A stretch of DNA of 64,000 nucleotides, from the NCBI GenBank assembly GCA_030530775.1, contig JAUMUG010000004.1, forward strand, positions 188,990 to 252,989, read 5' to 3'. The DNA comes from Lautropia sp. (GTDB lineage: Bacteria > Pseudomonadota > Gammaproteobacteria > Burkholderiales > Burkholderiaceae_E). The notes under the pieces were generated by a model. The model ran no database searches. It was not told the origin of the DNA and saw only the letters and a list, made by a program, of their open reading frames with translations. Both the position numbers and the translations under genes were made by a program. This document shows positions 31,201-42,136 of the stretch, piece after piece (positions within the stretch are counted from its first letter, which is position 1; each line of letters starts with the position of its first letter).

Positions 31201-31569
31201 TCAGCGCTGTGCGGGCTGGTCGATATGACCCAGATCGCGATCCGGGTCGATGGCATCACGCACCCGCATCTTCAGGGTTCTGGCATCCGGAAAGCCGCCG
31301 TCGCGCTTACGGTCCCAGATCAATTCGCCATTGCAGTGCACCTGAAAGATGCCGCCGCTGCCCGGGATCAGCGTCACACCGCCCGACAGATCGGTGCCGA
31401 AGGTCATCAGCAGCTCCTGCGCCATCCAGCCGGAGCGCAATAGCCAGTTGCACAGCGTGCAGTAGTGAATGGTGACGCGGTGCCCGCTCGTGGGCGCCAC
31501 AGGCCGTTCTCCATCCGACAGGCCTGCAAGCGGGTCGGTTCCCGTGGGAAATTGGACAGGTGCGGTCAT
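31201..31569 (-). CDS. SelT/SelW/SelH-family (Rdx) protein, Cys form
   Basis: 122 residues with a thioredoxin-like Rdx fold. The redox motif is Cys37-Thr-Leu-Cys40 in IHYCTLCNWLLRSGWMAQEL; selenoprotein homologues have Sec at the second position. Further family features are GGIFQVHCNGELIWDRKRDGGFPDA. The biological role of bacterial members is unclear. A 30-residue Pro/Gly-rich N-terminus precedes the domain. Confidence 0.87.
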   Translation of the reverse strand: MTAPVQFPTGTDPLAGLSDGERPVAPTSGHRVTIHYCTLCNWLLRSGWMAQELLMTFGTDLSGGVTLIPGSGGIFQVHCNGELIWDRKRDGGFPDARTLKMRVRDAIDPDRDLGHIDQPAQR

Positions 31570-31740
31570 GGTGTCTTCTCCAAGGCGCGACGGGCCGGTG
31601 ACACGGAGACGGGCAACGGCCCGACAGCCCAGCCACCGGCCGGGAAAGGTGATACGGGTCAGGGCGAGAATGCAAGCGTGGCGGCAGTTTGCGCGCTTCT
31701 GCTGTCCGGCGCTTGGCAGTGGCCGAAGGTCACCGGGTGG

Positions 31741-31861
31741 CAGGAAACCACTGTATGACCGGAAACCACCCGATGGGTGATATCAGCGGGTGGTCTGGAT
31801 CACGGGTGGCCGGAGACCACTGCGTCCTCCGAGGATAACCGAGCGTCGAGCACGCTCGGTT
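31741..31861. repeat. Repeat-rich spacer with hairpins downstream of the SulP gene
   Basis: Four variants of GGAAACCAC/GGAGACCAC or their complement occur in 80 bases (31743, 31761, 31790 inverted, 31811). ACCACCCG (31765-31772) pairs with CGGGTGGT (31787-31794). A stronger 10-bp hairpin, AACCGAGCGT/ACGCTCGGTT (31837-31846 and 31852-31861), sits three bases beyond the SulP stop on the minus strand and probably ends that transcript. Confidence 0.6.
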
Positions 31862-31864
31862 GCT

Positions 31865-33763
31865 TCAACCCAGTGCCATGATCGGGCGCTGGCGTGTCGG
31901 CTTGCGCAGCGACCGGTAGACCTCGTTCAGCGACTCGAACAGATTGTCTTCGCCCAGCTCGTCGAGAAAGCCCGAGCGCCGGATCAGTGACAATGGCTGT
32001 TTATTGGGGCCGGAGATGATCAGTCGGCCATCCTGGGCGAGGATGGTTCGATGCAGCGCTTGCAGCGCATCCAGCCCCGTGGTGTCGAGGTTGATCACCT
32101 GGTGCATGTCCAGTACGACGACATCGGGCAAGGGTTGGGGTGTGGCGGTGATCGCCTCGATCTTGCCGATACTGCCGAAGAACAGCGAACCAAAGGCGCG
32201 CCAGACACCGACCCGACGACCGTTGCGCAATACCGCCACTTCTTCCGGAACGCTGATCCGTTCGACGCGGGTGACGGAAGTGACCCGGTAGATGAAGAAC
32301 AGCGCGGCCAGCAGCAGACCCACTTCCACCGCTACGGTCAGATCGAAGATCACCGTCAGAAAGAAGGTGGTCAGCAGGATGGTCCGATAGTTGTTGCTGA
32401 AGACCCGCAGCTTGGCAAAGGCATACCAGTCGCCCATGTTGAAGCCGACCGACATCAGGATACCGGCCAGCACCGCCATCGGGATGTGCACGGCCAGCGG
32501 TGCCAGCACCAGCATGAACACCAGCAAGGCGGCCGCATGCAGGATTCCGGCGACCGGCGTACGGCCACCGCTGCGGATGTTGGTGACGGTGCGGGCAATG
32601 GTGCCGGTGACGGCAATGCCACCGAACAGGGGGGTGGTGAAGTTGGCGATACCCTGGGCCATCAATTCCTGATTGGCATCGTGCTTGTCGCGGGTCATGC
32701 TGTCGGCCACTCGGGCGCACAGCAGCGATTCGATGGCGCCCAGCAGGGCGATGGCCATGGTCGGCATCAGCAGCATCCGTGCCGACTGCCAGTCGAAGTT
32801 GGGCAGCTCCGGCCTGGGCAGCGTCTGTGGGATGCCGCCGAAGCGGCTGCCGATGGTTTCGACCGGCAGCTTGAAGTGCCAGGCAGCCAGTGTGCCGAAC
32901 ACCAGCACCACCAGCGGGGCCGGGATGCGTGCCATGGCACGGGTCAGCGCATTGCCCTGGGGAGGGGGAGGCATCGGTGTGGCCTGCGTGTCGATGGCTT
33001 CCTCGCCGCCGGGCTCGTCGGGCAGCTCGCCGGGATCGACCCGCAGTTCGTCTTGCACGTTGGCCATGTCACTGGGCTCCGTGATGGCGTCCTGCTGCGG
33101 TGGCTGACCCAGACCATTCAGATCGTTCAGCTCGGTGTGCAGGGCCTTCTTGCGTTGCACCAGCAGCTTCGGTGTCTTGGGCCAGATCGCCAGCATGATG
33201 AAGGTGCTCACGCCGAGTGTCAGTGCGGCCCAGTTGATACCGTGCCGATAGTTGATCAGCGTATCGATTTGTGAGAAGAAATCGGCCGGCATGCTCTCCA
33301 GCCGCAGTCCCAGAAAATCCTTCAGCTGCGACATCATGATCACCACGGCGATACCGTTGGTGAAGCCGAGCACGATCGACACCGGCACGAAGCGGACGAT
33401 CTGCCCCATGCGCAGTGCGCCCATCACGAAGAGCACCACACCGGCCATCATGGTGGCCAGCAGCATGTTGGCCAGTCCATACTGCAGACTGACGCCATAG
33501 AGCATGGCGACGAAGGCGCCGGCGGGTCCGCCGATCTGTACTTTGGAGCCACCCAGTAACGAGATCAGCAGCCCCCCGATGATCGCGGTGATCATTCCCT
33601 GTTCGGGTTTCACGCCGCTGGCGATCCCGAAAGCCATTGCCAGCGGCAGCGCCACACAGGCCACGGTCAGTCCCGCCCCCAGATCCGAGGTGAAATCGCT
33701 ACGGTTGTAACCGTGCATGGAATCCAGAAGGGCGGGGCGAAAGCGGATGCGATTGAACTGCAT
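31865..33763 (-). CDS. SulP-family anion transporter with STAS domain
   Basis: 632 residues, inner membrane. The transport domain starts at about residue 30 (GAGLTVACVALPLAMAFGIASG, GGSKVQIGGPAGAFVAML) and resumes at about 280; the STAS domain is at about 515-620 (VVVLDMHQVINLDTTGLDAL). Substrates in the family include sulfate, bicarbonate and dicarboxylates; none can be assigned here. Between membrane segments, residues about 203-273 form an extra acidic, Pro-rich loop (DPGELPDEPGGEEA) not present in typical members. ATG 33763 gives MQFNRIRF. Confidence 0.93.
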   Translation of the reverse strand: MQFNRIRFRPALLDSMHGYNRSDFTSDLGAGLTVACVALPLAMAFGIASGVKPEQGMITAIIGGLLISLLGGSKVQIGGPAGAFVAMLYGVSLQYGLANMLLATMMAGVVLFVMGALRMGQIVRFVPVSIVLGFTNGIAVVIMMSQLKDFLGLRLESMPADFFSQIDTLINYRHGINWAALTLGVSTFIMLAIWPKTPKLLVQRKKALHTELNDLNGLGQPPQQDAITEPSDMANVQDELRVDPGELPDEPGGEEAIDTQATPMPPPPQGNALTRAMARIPAPLVVLVFGTLAAWHFKLPVETIGSRFGGIPQTLPRPELPNFDWQSARMLLMPTMAIALLGAIESLLCARVADSMTRDKHDANQELMAQGIANFTTPLFGGIAVTGTIARTVTNIRSGGRTPVAGILHAAALLVFMLVLAPLAVHIPMAVLAGILMSVGFNMGDWYAFAKLRVFSNNYRTILLTTFFLTVIFDLTVAVEVGLLLAALFFIYRVTSVTRVERISVPEEVAVLRNGRRVGVWRAFGSLFFGSIGKIEAITATPQPLPDVVVLDMHQVINLDTTGLDALQALHRTILAQDGRLIISGPNKQPLSLIRRSGFLDELGEDNLFESLNEVYRSLRKPTRQRPIMALG

Positions 33764-33906
33764 GATGGGGCGAGAGGCGGTCGGCGCGGAGTGCGTCGAA
33801 GCTTTTACTCTATTCCTTTTGTGCGGGGCTTGAACAACGGGCAGACATTGGAGTATGGCCAAGGCGGAGCGAGAGCTGCGTTGCGCGCAACAGTCGCATT
33901 GCTGCC

Positions 33907-36138
33907 TCAGCCGATCCGCATGCCCGGCTTGGCTCCCGAGTCGGGCGACAGCAGGAATACACCGTCCTCGTCGGTGGCCGAGGAGGCCGCCAGCACCATA
34001 CCTTCGGAAACGCCGAACTTCATCTTGCGCGGTTTCAGGTTGGCGACGACGATGGTCAGCCGGTCGACCAGCTGCTCGGGCTCATAGAAGGCCGAAATGC
34101 CGGAAAAGACCTGCCGGGGCTTGTCATCACCCAGATCGAGCAGCAGCCGCAGCAGCTTGGTCGAGCCTTCGACCGCTTCGGCCGAGAGGATGCGTGCCAC
34201 CCGTAACTCGGGTTTCATGAAGTCGTCGATGGTGATGAAACCGTCACCATCGGTGGCACCGCCCTTGCCATCGGCCGTACCGGTGGCCCTCCGATCGTTT
34301 GCTTTGCCGGCCTTGGCCGTCTGCGTACCCTTGCCTGGCTTGCCCTCGATGGCATCGCCCTGGGGCGTCAGGCCGAACAGTGCGTCCAGCATCTTCGGGT
34401 CCACCCGCTGCATCAGGTGCTGGTAGGGCTTGATGGTGTGGCCGGCTGGCAGCGGTTCGTCCAGTGCCTGCCAGCTGCCGGCGTTGGGCAGATTCAGGAA
34501 ATGGGCTGCGCGGGCAGCCGTGTCCGGTAGCACCGGCGACAACATCAGAATCAGCATCGAGAAGCCGCGCAGCGCATCCGAGCAGACCTGGTGCAGCCGC
34601 TCGCTCTGATCCGGCTGTTTGGCCAGATCCCAGGGCTTCTCGGTATCCACGAATTGGTTGATGCGGTCGGCCAAACCCATCAGCATACGCATCGCCTTGG
34701 CGTATTCGCGCTGCTCATACAGCGCGGCCACGGCGTCTGCGCCCGGCCAGCTGTCGGCAAAGGCTGCCATCGTGTCGGGGTTGGGCGCAGCCAGCTCGCC
34801 CTCGAAGCGCTTGGTGAGGAAACCGGACGACCGGCTGGCGATGTTGACCAGCTTGCCGATCAGATCGCTGTTGACGCGTGCCACGAAATCCTCGGCATTG
34901 AAATCGACATCTTCGACCCGGTTGTTCAGCTTGGCCGCCAGGTAATAGCGCAGCCACTCCGGGTTCATGCCCAGTTCCAGATACTTTTTCGGTGACAGAC
35001 CGGTGCCGCGCGATTTCGACATCTTTTCGCCATCGAGCGTGAGATGGCCGTGGACGAAGATGTTGTCCGGCACGTGCATCCCGGCAAAGTGCAGCATCGC
35101 CGGCCAGAACAGGGTGTGGAAATAGATGATGTCCTTGCCGATGAAATGCACCTGCCGATAGGGGCGGGCGGCATCGCTGCCCGCCTTCGGGTCGATGAAA
35201 CAGTCGAAATCCAGGCCGCGCCGGGCGCACAGCGCCTGCAGAGATGCCAGATAGCCGACCGGTGCATCCAGCCAGACATAGAAATACTTGCCCGGTGCAT
35301 CGGGAATCGGAATGCCGAAATAAGGCTCATCGCGTGAGATGTCCCAGTCGGCCAGCGGATTGGTGGCCTCGGCCGTGCCATCGACGTCTTGGTCTACGTC
35401 ATGACCGCCCAGCCATTCGCGGGCCTTGTTGGCCACTTCGGGTTGCAGTTTCCCCCGGTTGATCCAGTCGCGTAAAAAAGCACGGCAGCGCGGGTCCGAC
35501 AGCTGAAAGAAATAGTGCTCGGAGCAACGCATCACCGGTTTTGAGCCGCTGAGCGTCGAATGGGGATCGATCAGATCGGTCGGTGCGTAGGCGGTACTGC
35601 ACACCTCACAGGCGTCGCCATACTGATCCTTGGCGTGGCATTTCGGGCATTCGCCCTTGATGTAGCGGTCAGGCAGGAACATCTCCTTCACCGGATCGAA
35701 GAATTGCTCGATGGTGCGGGTGGCGATCAGGCCCGCGGCTTTCAGCCGACGGTAGATTTCCCGCGACAGCGCGGTGTTTTCCGGGGAATGGGTCGAATGC
35801 CAGTGATCGAAACCGATGTGATAGCCATTCAGATAATAGGGACGCTCGGCGGCAATCCGGGCGACGAGTTCCTCGGGCGTGATTCCTTCGGACTCGGCCT
35901 TCAGCATGATCGGCGCGCCGTGGGCGTCGTCAGCACCGACGAACAGCACTTCCTTGCCCTGCATGCGCTGAAAGCGGACCCAGATATCGGCCTGGATGTA
36001 TTCCATGATGTGACCGATGTGGAACGAGCCGTTGGCATAGGGCAGCGCGGTGGTGATGAACAGGCGCTCGGGTCGGCTGTCTGCCGGGTTGGAGGCGGCA
36101 GCGGCGGCCGGGGCGGTGTTGACCGGGGACGTGCTCAT
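33907..36138 (-). CDS. metG: Methionyl-tRNA synthetase
   Basis: 743 residues, with the catalytic HIGH motif in [12 protein letters not shown], zinc-knuckle cysteines ([19 protein letters not shown]), KMSKS in [11 protein letters not shown], the anticodon-binding helical domain, and a C-terminal tRNA-binding OB domain ([18 protein letters not shown]). Two small Asp/Thr- and Gly/Lys/Ala-rich insertions, one before WDISRDEP and one as linker to the OB domain, make it longer than the E. coli enzyme (677). It is divergent from apbC, an arrangement common in betaproteobacteria. Confidence 0.97.
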   Translation of the reverse strand: MSTSPVNTAPAAAAASNPADSRPERLFITTALPYANGSFHIGHIMEYIQADIWVRFQRMQGKEVLFVGADDAHGAPIMLKAESEGITPEELVARIAAERPYYLNGYHIGFDHWHSTHSPENTALSREIYRRLKAAGLIATRTIEQFFDPVKEMFLPDRYIKGECPKCHAKDQYGDACEVCSTAYAPTDLIDPHSTLSGSKPVMRCSEHYFFQLSDPRCRAFLRDWINRGKLQPEVANKAREWLGGHDVDQDVDGTAEATNPLADWDISRDEPYFGIPIPDAPGKYFYVWLDAPVGYLASLQALCARRGLDFDCFIDPKAGSDAARPYRQVHFIGKDIIYFHTLFWPAMLHFAGMHVPDNIFVHGHLTLDGEKMSKSRGTGLSPKKYLELGMNPEWLRYYLAAKLNNRVEDVDFNAEDFVARVNSDLIGKLVNIASRSSGFLTKRFEGELAAPNPDTMAAFADSWPGADAVAALYEQREYAKAMRMLMGLADRINQFVDTEKPWDLAKQPDQSERLHQVCSDALRGFSMLILMLSPVLPDTAARAAHFLNLPNAGSWQALDEPLPAGHTIKPYQHLMQRVDPKMLDALFGLTPQGDAIEGKPGKGTQTAKAGKANDRRATGTADGKGGATDGDGFITIDDFMKPELRVARILSAEAVEGSTKLLRLLLDLGDDKPRQVFSGISAFYEPEQLVDRLTIVVANLKPRKMKFGVSEGMVLAASSATDEDGVFLLSPDSGAKPGMRIG

Positions 36139-36628
36139 GGCGGGGATGAATCCGGTGTCGGTGGTGGAAATGATGGCTGAAGTTTAACAAGGGAGCACTT
36201 CATGGCGTTCATGGATCGTTGGATGGCAGTCGATGGTGTTGGGGCTTCGATGAGTCTGATGTGTGTGCCGTCGTCTCCGGCGCTTCCGGGGCATCCTCGT
36301 GTTCGACCGGGCACCGGATGCCGTCGGTTCGTGGTCTTTTGCCGATGACCGCAGCGTCGGGGGCGGGAGTCGGGCGGACGCCGATACCGGCTTTCGGGAA
36401 AGGGCAGGCTTCCATCCATTTGGGATAGACTGGCACTTTCTGTGCGCGGCTGCTCCAGGGTACCTCCGGGCCGGACACCGGTGCCCCCCGTAGCGACGCC
36501 TGATTTCGCACACAGCCAAAACCCGGCAATAATCCGGCCCATCGTTTGCTTACCGCTCTCGTCCGTCGCCTGCCGGCCTTGCCCGTCACTGGCGCGGTCC
36601 GGCCATTCCTTCCGACAACACAATCCTC
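36139..36628. other. Divergent intergenic region metG-apbC
   Basis: 490 bases between divergent starts. No gene or clear repeat is supported. Promoters for both genes must be here; none stood out by eye. Confidence 0.5.
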
Positions 36629-37717
36629 ATGAGTCTTTCCGTTGAATCCGTCAGCCAGGTGCTGGCTTCGGTGGTCGATCCCAACACCGGTCGGGATTTG
36701 ATCGGCAGTCGCAGTGCGCGCAACATCCGGGTCGATGAAGGGTACGTCAGTGTCGACGTCGAACTGGGTTATCCGGCATTGAGTCAGCTGGGGCCGATTC
36801 GCGAACTGGTGTCCGATGCGCTCCGGCAGCTGCCTGGGGTACAGGGTGTCGATGTCCATGTCACGCAGAAGATCATCGCTCACGCGGTGCAGCGCGGTAT
36901 CAAGCTGCTGCCGCAGGTGCGCAACATCATCGCCGTGGCCTCGGGCAAGGGCGGTGTCGGCAAGAGCACGATGACCGCCAATCTGGCCCTGGCGCTGGCC
37001 GCCGAAGGAGCTTCGGTCGGGGTGCTGGATGCCGATATATACGGGCCGTCGCAGCCGCTGATGTTCGGCATCACCGGCCGGCCACGGACCACCGACGGCA
37101 AATCGATGGAGCCGATGGAGAACCACGGCGTGCAGGTCAGCTCGATCGGCTTTCTGATCGACCCCGATACGCCGATGGTCTGGCGCGGCCCGATGGTGAC
37201 GCAGGCGCTGGAGCAGCTGCTGCGCGAAACCCGTTGGCGCGATCTGGACTATCTGCTGATCGACATGCCGCCGGGTACCGGCGACATCCATCTGACGCTG
37301 TCGCAGAAGATTCCGGTCACCGGTGCGGTCGTCGTCACCACGCCGCAGGACATCGCGCTGCTGGATGCGCGCAAGGGCTACAAGATGTTCGAGAAGGTCG
37401 GCATTCCCGTCATGGGCGTGGTCGAGAACATGGCGATGCACGTCTGCAGCCAGTGTGGCCACGTCGAACATATCTTCGGTTCGGGCGGTGGCGAGCAGAT
37501 GGCGGCCGAATACGGGTTGGAATATCTGGGCGGTCTGCCGCTCGACATCCGGATTCGCGAAAACGCCGACAGCGGCCATCCGACCGTGGTGGCCGACCCC
37601 GAGGGTGAGTTGGCGCGGCAATACCGCCAGATCGCCCGCCGTGTCGCGGTGCGGGTAGCCGAGAAAGCCAAGGATATGTCCTCGAAGTTTCCGACGATCG
37701 TCGTGCAGAATACCTGA
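36629..37717 (+). CDS. apbC: Iron-sulfur cluster carrier ApbC/Mrp
   Basis: A P-loop ATPase that transfers [4Fe-4S] clusters to apoproteins. 362 residues. An N-terminal DUF59/MIP18-like domain (1-80) is followed by the deviant Walker [10 protein letters not shown] (106-114), [10 protein letters not shown], and the cluster-bridging CxxC, Cys273-Ser-Gln-Cys276. Both signature Lys residues of the MinD/Mrp group are present (GK...GKS). Confidence 0.96.
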   Translation: MSLSVESVSQVLASVVDPNTGRDLIGSRSARNIRVDEGYVSVDVELGYPALSQLGPIRELVSDALRQLPGVQGVDVHVTQKIIAHAVQRGIKLLPQVRNIIAVASGKGGVGKSTMTANLALALAAEGASVGVLDADIYGPSQPLMFGITGRPRTTDGKSMEPMENHGVQVSSIGFLIDPDTPMVWRGPMVTQALEQLLRETRWRDLDYLLIDMPPGTGDIHLTLSQKIPVTGAVVVTTPQDIALLDARKGYKMFEKVGIPVMGVVENMAMHVCSQCGHVEHIFGSGGGEQMAAEYGLEYLGGLPLDIRIRENADSGHPTVVADPEGELARQYRQIARRVAVRVAEKAKDMSSKFPTIVVQNT

Positions 37718-37947
37718 CACGGTCTGCCGTCACGGTTCACGGTGGGCATGGAAACGGGTGTACGACACGTCGTCGCGTCGGCTGCAAAAGCGGTGGCCGC
37801 ACAGTCTGTACCCACCTCGTGCTCCGGCCCCTCCATTCAAGGGGCTGCGCACGGCTCACAGTCCGCTTCTGCTTCGGCAGCTCTTCGCTTTCGCGATGGC
37901 TGCGGCCCAAGCCCACAGCGGACATTCCATTCAAAGTTGGCAAAGTT

Positions 37948-38514
37948 ATGAGCATCAAATCAGATCGCTGGATTCGTGAAATGGCCGAAAGGCACGGCAT
38001 GATCGAGCCCTTTGAGCCTGCACAGGTACGCGCGGTCGATGGTCGTCGTATCGTGTCCTACGGCACCTCCAGCTACGGTTACGATATCCGCTGTGCGCCG
38101 GAATTCAAAATTTTCACCAACATCAACAGCACCATCGTCGACCCCAAGAATTTCGATGAAAAGAATTTCGTCGATTTCGTCGGCGATGTCTGCATCATTC
38201 CGCCGAACTCCTTTGCGCTGGCCCGCACCGTCGAGTATTTCCGTATTCCGCGCAATGTGCTGACCATCTGCCTGGGCAAGTCGACCTATGCGCGCTGCGG
38301 CATCATCGTCAATGTGACGCCCTTCGAGCCGGAATGGGAAGGCTATGTGACGTTGGAGTTCTCGAACACCACACCGCTGCCGGCCAAGATCTATGCAGGC
38401 GAGGGCTGCGCCCAGGTGCTGTTCTTCGAGTCCGACGAGGTCTGCCAGGTCTCCTACCGCGACCGGGGTGGAAAGTATCAGGGGCAGCGTGGGGTGACAC
38501 TGCCCAAGGCTTGA
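37948..38514 (+). CDS. dcd: dCTP deaminase
   Basis: Converts dCTP to dUTP, feeding thymidylate synthesis (thyA lies in this window). 188 residues, compared with 193 in E. coli. Signature segments: [41 protein letters not shown], and [28 protein letters not shown], which contains the catalytic Glu. ATG 37948 (MSIKSDRWI) is the family start; upstream frame has no conservation. The 230-base gap from apbC contains a CCCC-GGGG mini-hairpin near 37835. Confidence 0.97.
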   Translation: MSIKSDRWIREMAERHGMIEPFEPAQVRAVDGRRIVSYGTSSYGYDIRCAPEFKIFTNINSTIVDPKNFDEKNFVDFVGDVCIIPPNSFALARTVEYFRIPRNVLTICLGKSTYARCGIIVNVTPFEPEWEGYVTLEFSNTTPLPAKIYAGEGCAQVLFFESDEVCQVSYRDRGGKYQGQRGVTLPKA

Positions 38515-38969
38515 TCGGGCGGACTCATGGTGGCCCGTGAGCCCATGATGGCCGGCATCGTGGCGCTCGTGCAACCACCGTCGGCTTCTCTGTTGCCGCC
38601 AGGGGCACATCCACTGCGATGCAGGCCATGACAGTCGTGGTGGTCGGTATGGATGGCAGGCCGGAGAGCCGGTCCCGGGTGGCTGCCCGTTCGAAATCGA
38701 TTCGGTGCGGATTCGTCGATCGAAAGGGCCATCGACGTTGGCGTTTCCGTCGTCCGTGGATCGGCTTGCTGCCTGCGGGCGGCTGTGGCATGGGGGCTTG
38801 CAGCTGGAAAAGACAAGCGGGCAAAGATCTGTATAATCCCCGCGGTGCGAAGATCGGTCTGCGGCCAGTGGCCTCTTTCCGGGGCGGGCGTTTCAGGTCT
38901 TCGTGCTCAGGCACGGCCCGCTTGCCAGGCGGGACCGCAGGTAAACCCACTTTTTCGTAAAGGGACATC
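38515..38969. other. Intergenic region dcd-rpsO
   Basis: 455 bases. A weak 6-bp hairpin (38525-38548) follows dcd. A good promoter lies at 38810-38837, leaving a leader of about 125 bases before rpsO in which a small CCCGC/GCGGG stem (38919-38936 region) could form. No gene. Confidence 0.55.
38810..38837 (+). promoter_or_regulatory. Promoter of rpsO
   Basis: AAGACA (38810-38815), 16-base spacer, and a perfect TATAAT (38832-38837). The start would be near 38844. Confidence 0.65.
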
Positions 38970-39239
38970 ATGGCACTCGAAGCAGCCGCCAAGGCAAAAG
39001 TCGTTGCCGACTATCGTCGCGCCGACAACGATACCGGTTCGCCGGAAGTTCAGATCGCGCTGCTGACCGCCCGTATCAACGGCCTGGCTCAGCATTTCAA
39101 GGACAACGCCAAGGATCATCACTCGCGTCGTGGTCTGCTGCGTATGGTCAGCCGTCGTCGCAAACTGCTCGACTACCTGAAGCGCACCAACCTCGATGCG
39201 TACCGGACGCTGATCGAGCGTCTCGGCTTGCGCAAATAA
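38970..39239 (+). CDS. rpsO: 30S ribosomal protein S15
   Basis: 89 residues, the standard length. Binds the central domain of 16S r[18 protein letters not shown] and [22 protein letters not shown] are diagnostic. AAAGGG lies upstream of ATG 38970. It is followed by an intrinsic terminator and then pnp, the classic rpsO-pnp order. Confidence 0.99.
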   Translation: MALEAAAKAKVVADYRRADNDTGSPEVQIALLTARINGLAQHFKDNAKDHHSRRGLLRMVSRRRKLLDYLKRTNLDAYRTLIERLGLRK

Positions 39240-39258
39240 TCGGTTGCTGCCACCGCTG

Positions 39259-39288
39259 ATGCCCGCCTTAGAGCGGGCATTCTGTTTT
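39259..39288 (+). terminator. Intrinsic terminator/attenuator rpsO-pnp
   Basis: ATGCCCGC (39259-39266) pairs with GCGGGCAT (39273-39280), loop CTTAGA, then TCTGTTTT. In E. coli partial read-through of the rpsO terminator feeds pnp; the same is likely here. Confidence 0.85.
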
Positions 39289-39488
39289 CTGTCGGGCTGT
39301 GCCCGTTGCACGGTCCGGCCGTCGTTCCGGTTTGTCGCCACGCCGCTCCTTCATCCTGCCCGGCCTGGCCAGGCTGGATTGCCGATGCGCGCTCCCGAAA
39401 CGACGATCGAATGATACTGAGGGCGGACCGTGCCGCCGAGTGATCGCACGGGTTGAGACAGGCACCTGGGGTGCAAGGAAATCTACCG

Positions 39489-41600
39489 ATGTTTGAAATC
39501 GCCAAAAAAACCTTCCAGTGGGGCAATCACACGGTCACGATGGAGACCGGAGAAATCGCCCGTCAGGCCAGTGGCGCCGTGCTGGTGACCATGGACGACA
39601 CGATGGTGCTTGCCACAGTGGTTGCGGCCAAGGAGCCGAAACCCGGCCAATCCTTCTTTCCGCTGACCGTCGACTACTTCGAGAAGTTCTACGCAGCCGG
39701 CCGCATTCCTGGTGGTTTCTTCAAGCGCGAAGGCCGTCCCACCGAGAAAGAGACTCTGACCGCCCGCCTGATCGACCGTCCGATCCGTCCGCTGTTTCCC
39801 GAAGGTTTCATGAATGAAGTGCAGGTGGTGTTGACGGTGCTGTCGAGCAACCCCGAAATCGACCCCGACATCCCGGCGATGGTCGGCGCTTCGGCTGCGC
39901 TGGCGATTTCCGGCGTACCCTTTGCCGGACCGGTCGGCGCGGCCCGCGTCGCCTACGTCGATGGCAATTATGTGTTGAATCCGACCATTTCGCAGCTGAA
40001 GGACTCGAAGCTGGATCTGGTGGTGGCCGGCACCGACCAGGCGGTGTTGATGGTCGAGTCCGAAGCCAACGAACTGTCCGAGGAGGTGATGCTCGGTGCC
40101 GTCGTGTTCGGGCATGAGCAGATGCAGGTTGCCATCCAGGCCATCGAGGAGCTGGTCGAGGCCGGTGGCAAGGAGGAATGGGATTGGGTGGCGCCCGAAG
40201 CCAACGACGCGTTGATCGAGCGCGTCTCCGCGCTGGCCGCTCAGCCGCTGCGCGAAGCCTATCAGCTGCGGGTCAAGCAGGAGCGTTCGCAGCGCATCAA
40301 GGCCATCGAGGCCGATGTGCAGGCCCGGTTGGCCACCGAAGAGAACGCACCGTCACCGGCCGAGGTCTCCGACATCCTGTTCAATCTGCAGTCCAGCATC
40401 GTTCGTACCCAGATCCTGTCGGGCGAGCCGCGTATCGACGGCCGTGACACCCGTACGGTACGTCCGATCGCCATACGCACCGGAGTGTTGCCGCGTGCCC
40501 ACGGCAGTGCATTGTTCACTCGCGGTGAAACCCAGGCGCTGGTGGTGGCCACACTGGGCACCGCGCGCGACGAGCAGATCATCGATGCGATCACCGGTGA
40601 GTATCGCGAGCGCTTCATGATGCAGTACAACATGCCGCCGTATGCCACCGGCGAAACCGGCCGTATGGGCACGCCGAAGCGCCGCGAAGTCGGCCATGGC
40701 CGTCTGGCCAAGCGCGCCATCACCCCGCTGGTGCCCCCGGCCGAGGATTTTGCTTATTCGATCCGGCTGGTCTCCGAGATCACCGAATCGAACGGTTCCT
40801 CGTCGATGGCCTCGGTCTGCGGCGGCTGTCTGGCTTTGATGGATGCCGGTGTGCCGGTCGAGCGTCACGTCGCCGGCATCGCCATGGGCCTGATCAAAGA
40901 AGGCAACAAGTTCGCCGTGCTGACCGACATCCTTGGCGATGAGGATCATCTGGGCGACATGGACTTCAAAGTGGCCGGTACCGAGCAGGGCGTGACCGCG
41001 CTGCAGATGGACATCAAGATTCAGGGCATCACCCGCGAAATCATGCAGGTCGCACTGGCTCAGGCCAAGGAAGCCCGCATGCACATCCTCGGCAAGATGC
41101 AGGAAGCCATCCCGGCCGCACGCACCGAGCTGTCGGACTTCGCGCCGCGGATGTACCAGATGAAGATCAATCCGGAGCGGATTCGCGACGTGATCGGCAA
41201 GGGCGGTGCCACCATCCGCGCCATCACCGAAGAAACCGGCACCACCATCGACATTCAGGACGACGGTTCCATCACCATCGCCGCCGTCGATGCAGAGGCT
41301 GCCCGCCGCGCCCAGCAACGTATCGCCGACCTGACGGCCGAGGTCGAAATCGGCAAGATCTACAGTGGTACCGTGCTGAAGATCCTCGAATTCGGCGCCA
41401 TCGTACAGGTGCTGCCGGGCCGTGACGGTCTGCTGCACGTTTCGCAGATCGCGAACGAGCGTGTCAACAAGGTCGAAGACTACGTCAAGGAAGGCCAGTC
41501 GGTGCGTGTCAAGGTGATCGAGGCCGACGACAAAGGGCGGCTGCGTCTGTCGATGAAGGCCGCCGCCGTCGAAGAAAGCCAGCAGGCCGAGGGCGCCTGA
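39489..41600 (+). CDS. pnp: Polynucleotide phosphorylase
   Basis: 3'-5' phosphorolytic exoribonuclease, core of the degradosome. 703 residues: two RNase PH domains ([12 protein letters not shown] onward and from about 310), an alpha-helical linker, a KH domain from about 556 ([17 protein letters not shown]) and an S1 domain from about 621 ([21 protein letters not shown]). ATG 39489 gives the family N-terminus; an in-frame start at 39453 is not favoured. In E. coli Pnp controls its own leader mRNA; the 200-base leader here could do likewise. Confidence 0.98.
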   Translation: MFEIAKKTFQWGNHTVTMETGEIARQASGAVLVTMDDTMVLATVVAAKEPKPGQSFFPLTVDYFEKFYAAGRIPGGFFKREGRPTEKETLTARLIDRPIRPLFPEGFMNEVQVVLTVLSSNPEIDPDIPAMVGASAALAISGVPFAGPVGAARVAYVDGNYVLNPTISQLKDSKLDLVVAGTDQAVLMVESEANELSEEVMLGAVVFGHEQMQVAIQAIEELVEAGGKEEWDWVAPEANDALIERVSALAAQPLREAYQLRVKQERSQRIKAIEADVQARLATEENAPSPAEVSDILFNLQSSIVRTQILSGEPRIDGRDTRTVRPIAIRTGVLPRAHGSALFTRGETQALVVATLGTARDEQIIDAITGEYRERFMMQYNMPPYATGETGRMGTPKRREVGHGRLAKRAITPLVPPAEDFAYSIRLVSEITESNGSSSMASVCGGCLALMDAGVPVERHVAGIAMGLIKEGNKFAVLTDILGDEDHLGDMDFKVAGTEQGVTALQMDIKIQGITREIMQVALAQAKEARMHILGKMQEAIPAARTELSDFAPRMYQMKINPERIRDVIGKGGATIRAITEETGTTIDIQDDGSITIAAVDAEAARRAQQRIADLTAEVEIGKIYSGTVLKILEFGAIVQVLPGRDGLLHVSQIANERVNKVEDYVKEGQSVRVKVIEADDKGRLRLSMKAAAVEESQQAEGA

Positions 41601-42136
41601 CCGGTTTTCTTGCTGCCCGGTTGCAGCTGGTCTGCCGCCAGTGGGGGGATCGTCGGCTTGCTTTGCTCATGTCGGACTGCCTTGGAGGGAGGCGGTACGA
41701 TCGGGCCATCTGTTTGGTTACAATCCACGGCTTGCGGTGCAATCGAGGGGAAAGAGTCTGCTCTGTTCAGACAGAAACATGCAAATCCGGTAGAATTTCA
41801 GCATCAAAGCAACAGACTGTTCCCGCAGCCGGTCGGTTTATGACCATCTTTTTTGGTCATTCCATCCGACCGGTTTCCCTGAGGTTTGAAGGCCGCCTGG
41901 TCTTCTCTTGATACCCACGCAGCGGAAAACACAGATTTTCTGCGGCGTCGGGTGCCGAGCAAACCCGCTGTCGAGCTTTCTTCTGCCTGTGCCGCCCCCT
42001 GTCGCGGCAGTGTGTGGCGGCTCTCTGCTCAGGTTTCGTCCTTCTTTTTGCGTTGAACGAAGGCAAAAGAAAGCTCTCACTTTGTCGCACGTGGTGAGGT
42101 CATGCCGTGTGTCGACCCAACAAGGAGAGCGTTGCA
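41601..42136. other. Intergenic region pnp-betT
   Basis: 536 bases without a supported gene. TACAAT at 41719-41724 is a good -10 word but no -35 fits. A pyrimidine-rich stretch near 42040 followed by an A-rich one near 42065 can pair imperfectly just before the betT ribosome-binding site. No BetI-like operator was recognised. Confidence 0.5.

Noticed and set aside
37737-38000. Small minus-strand ORF upstream of dcd
   Set aside because: It overlaps the dcd start, has no ribosome-binding site and no recognisable sequence.
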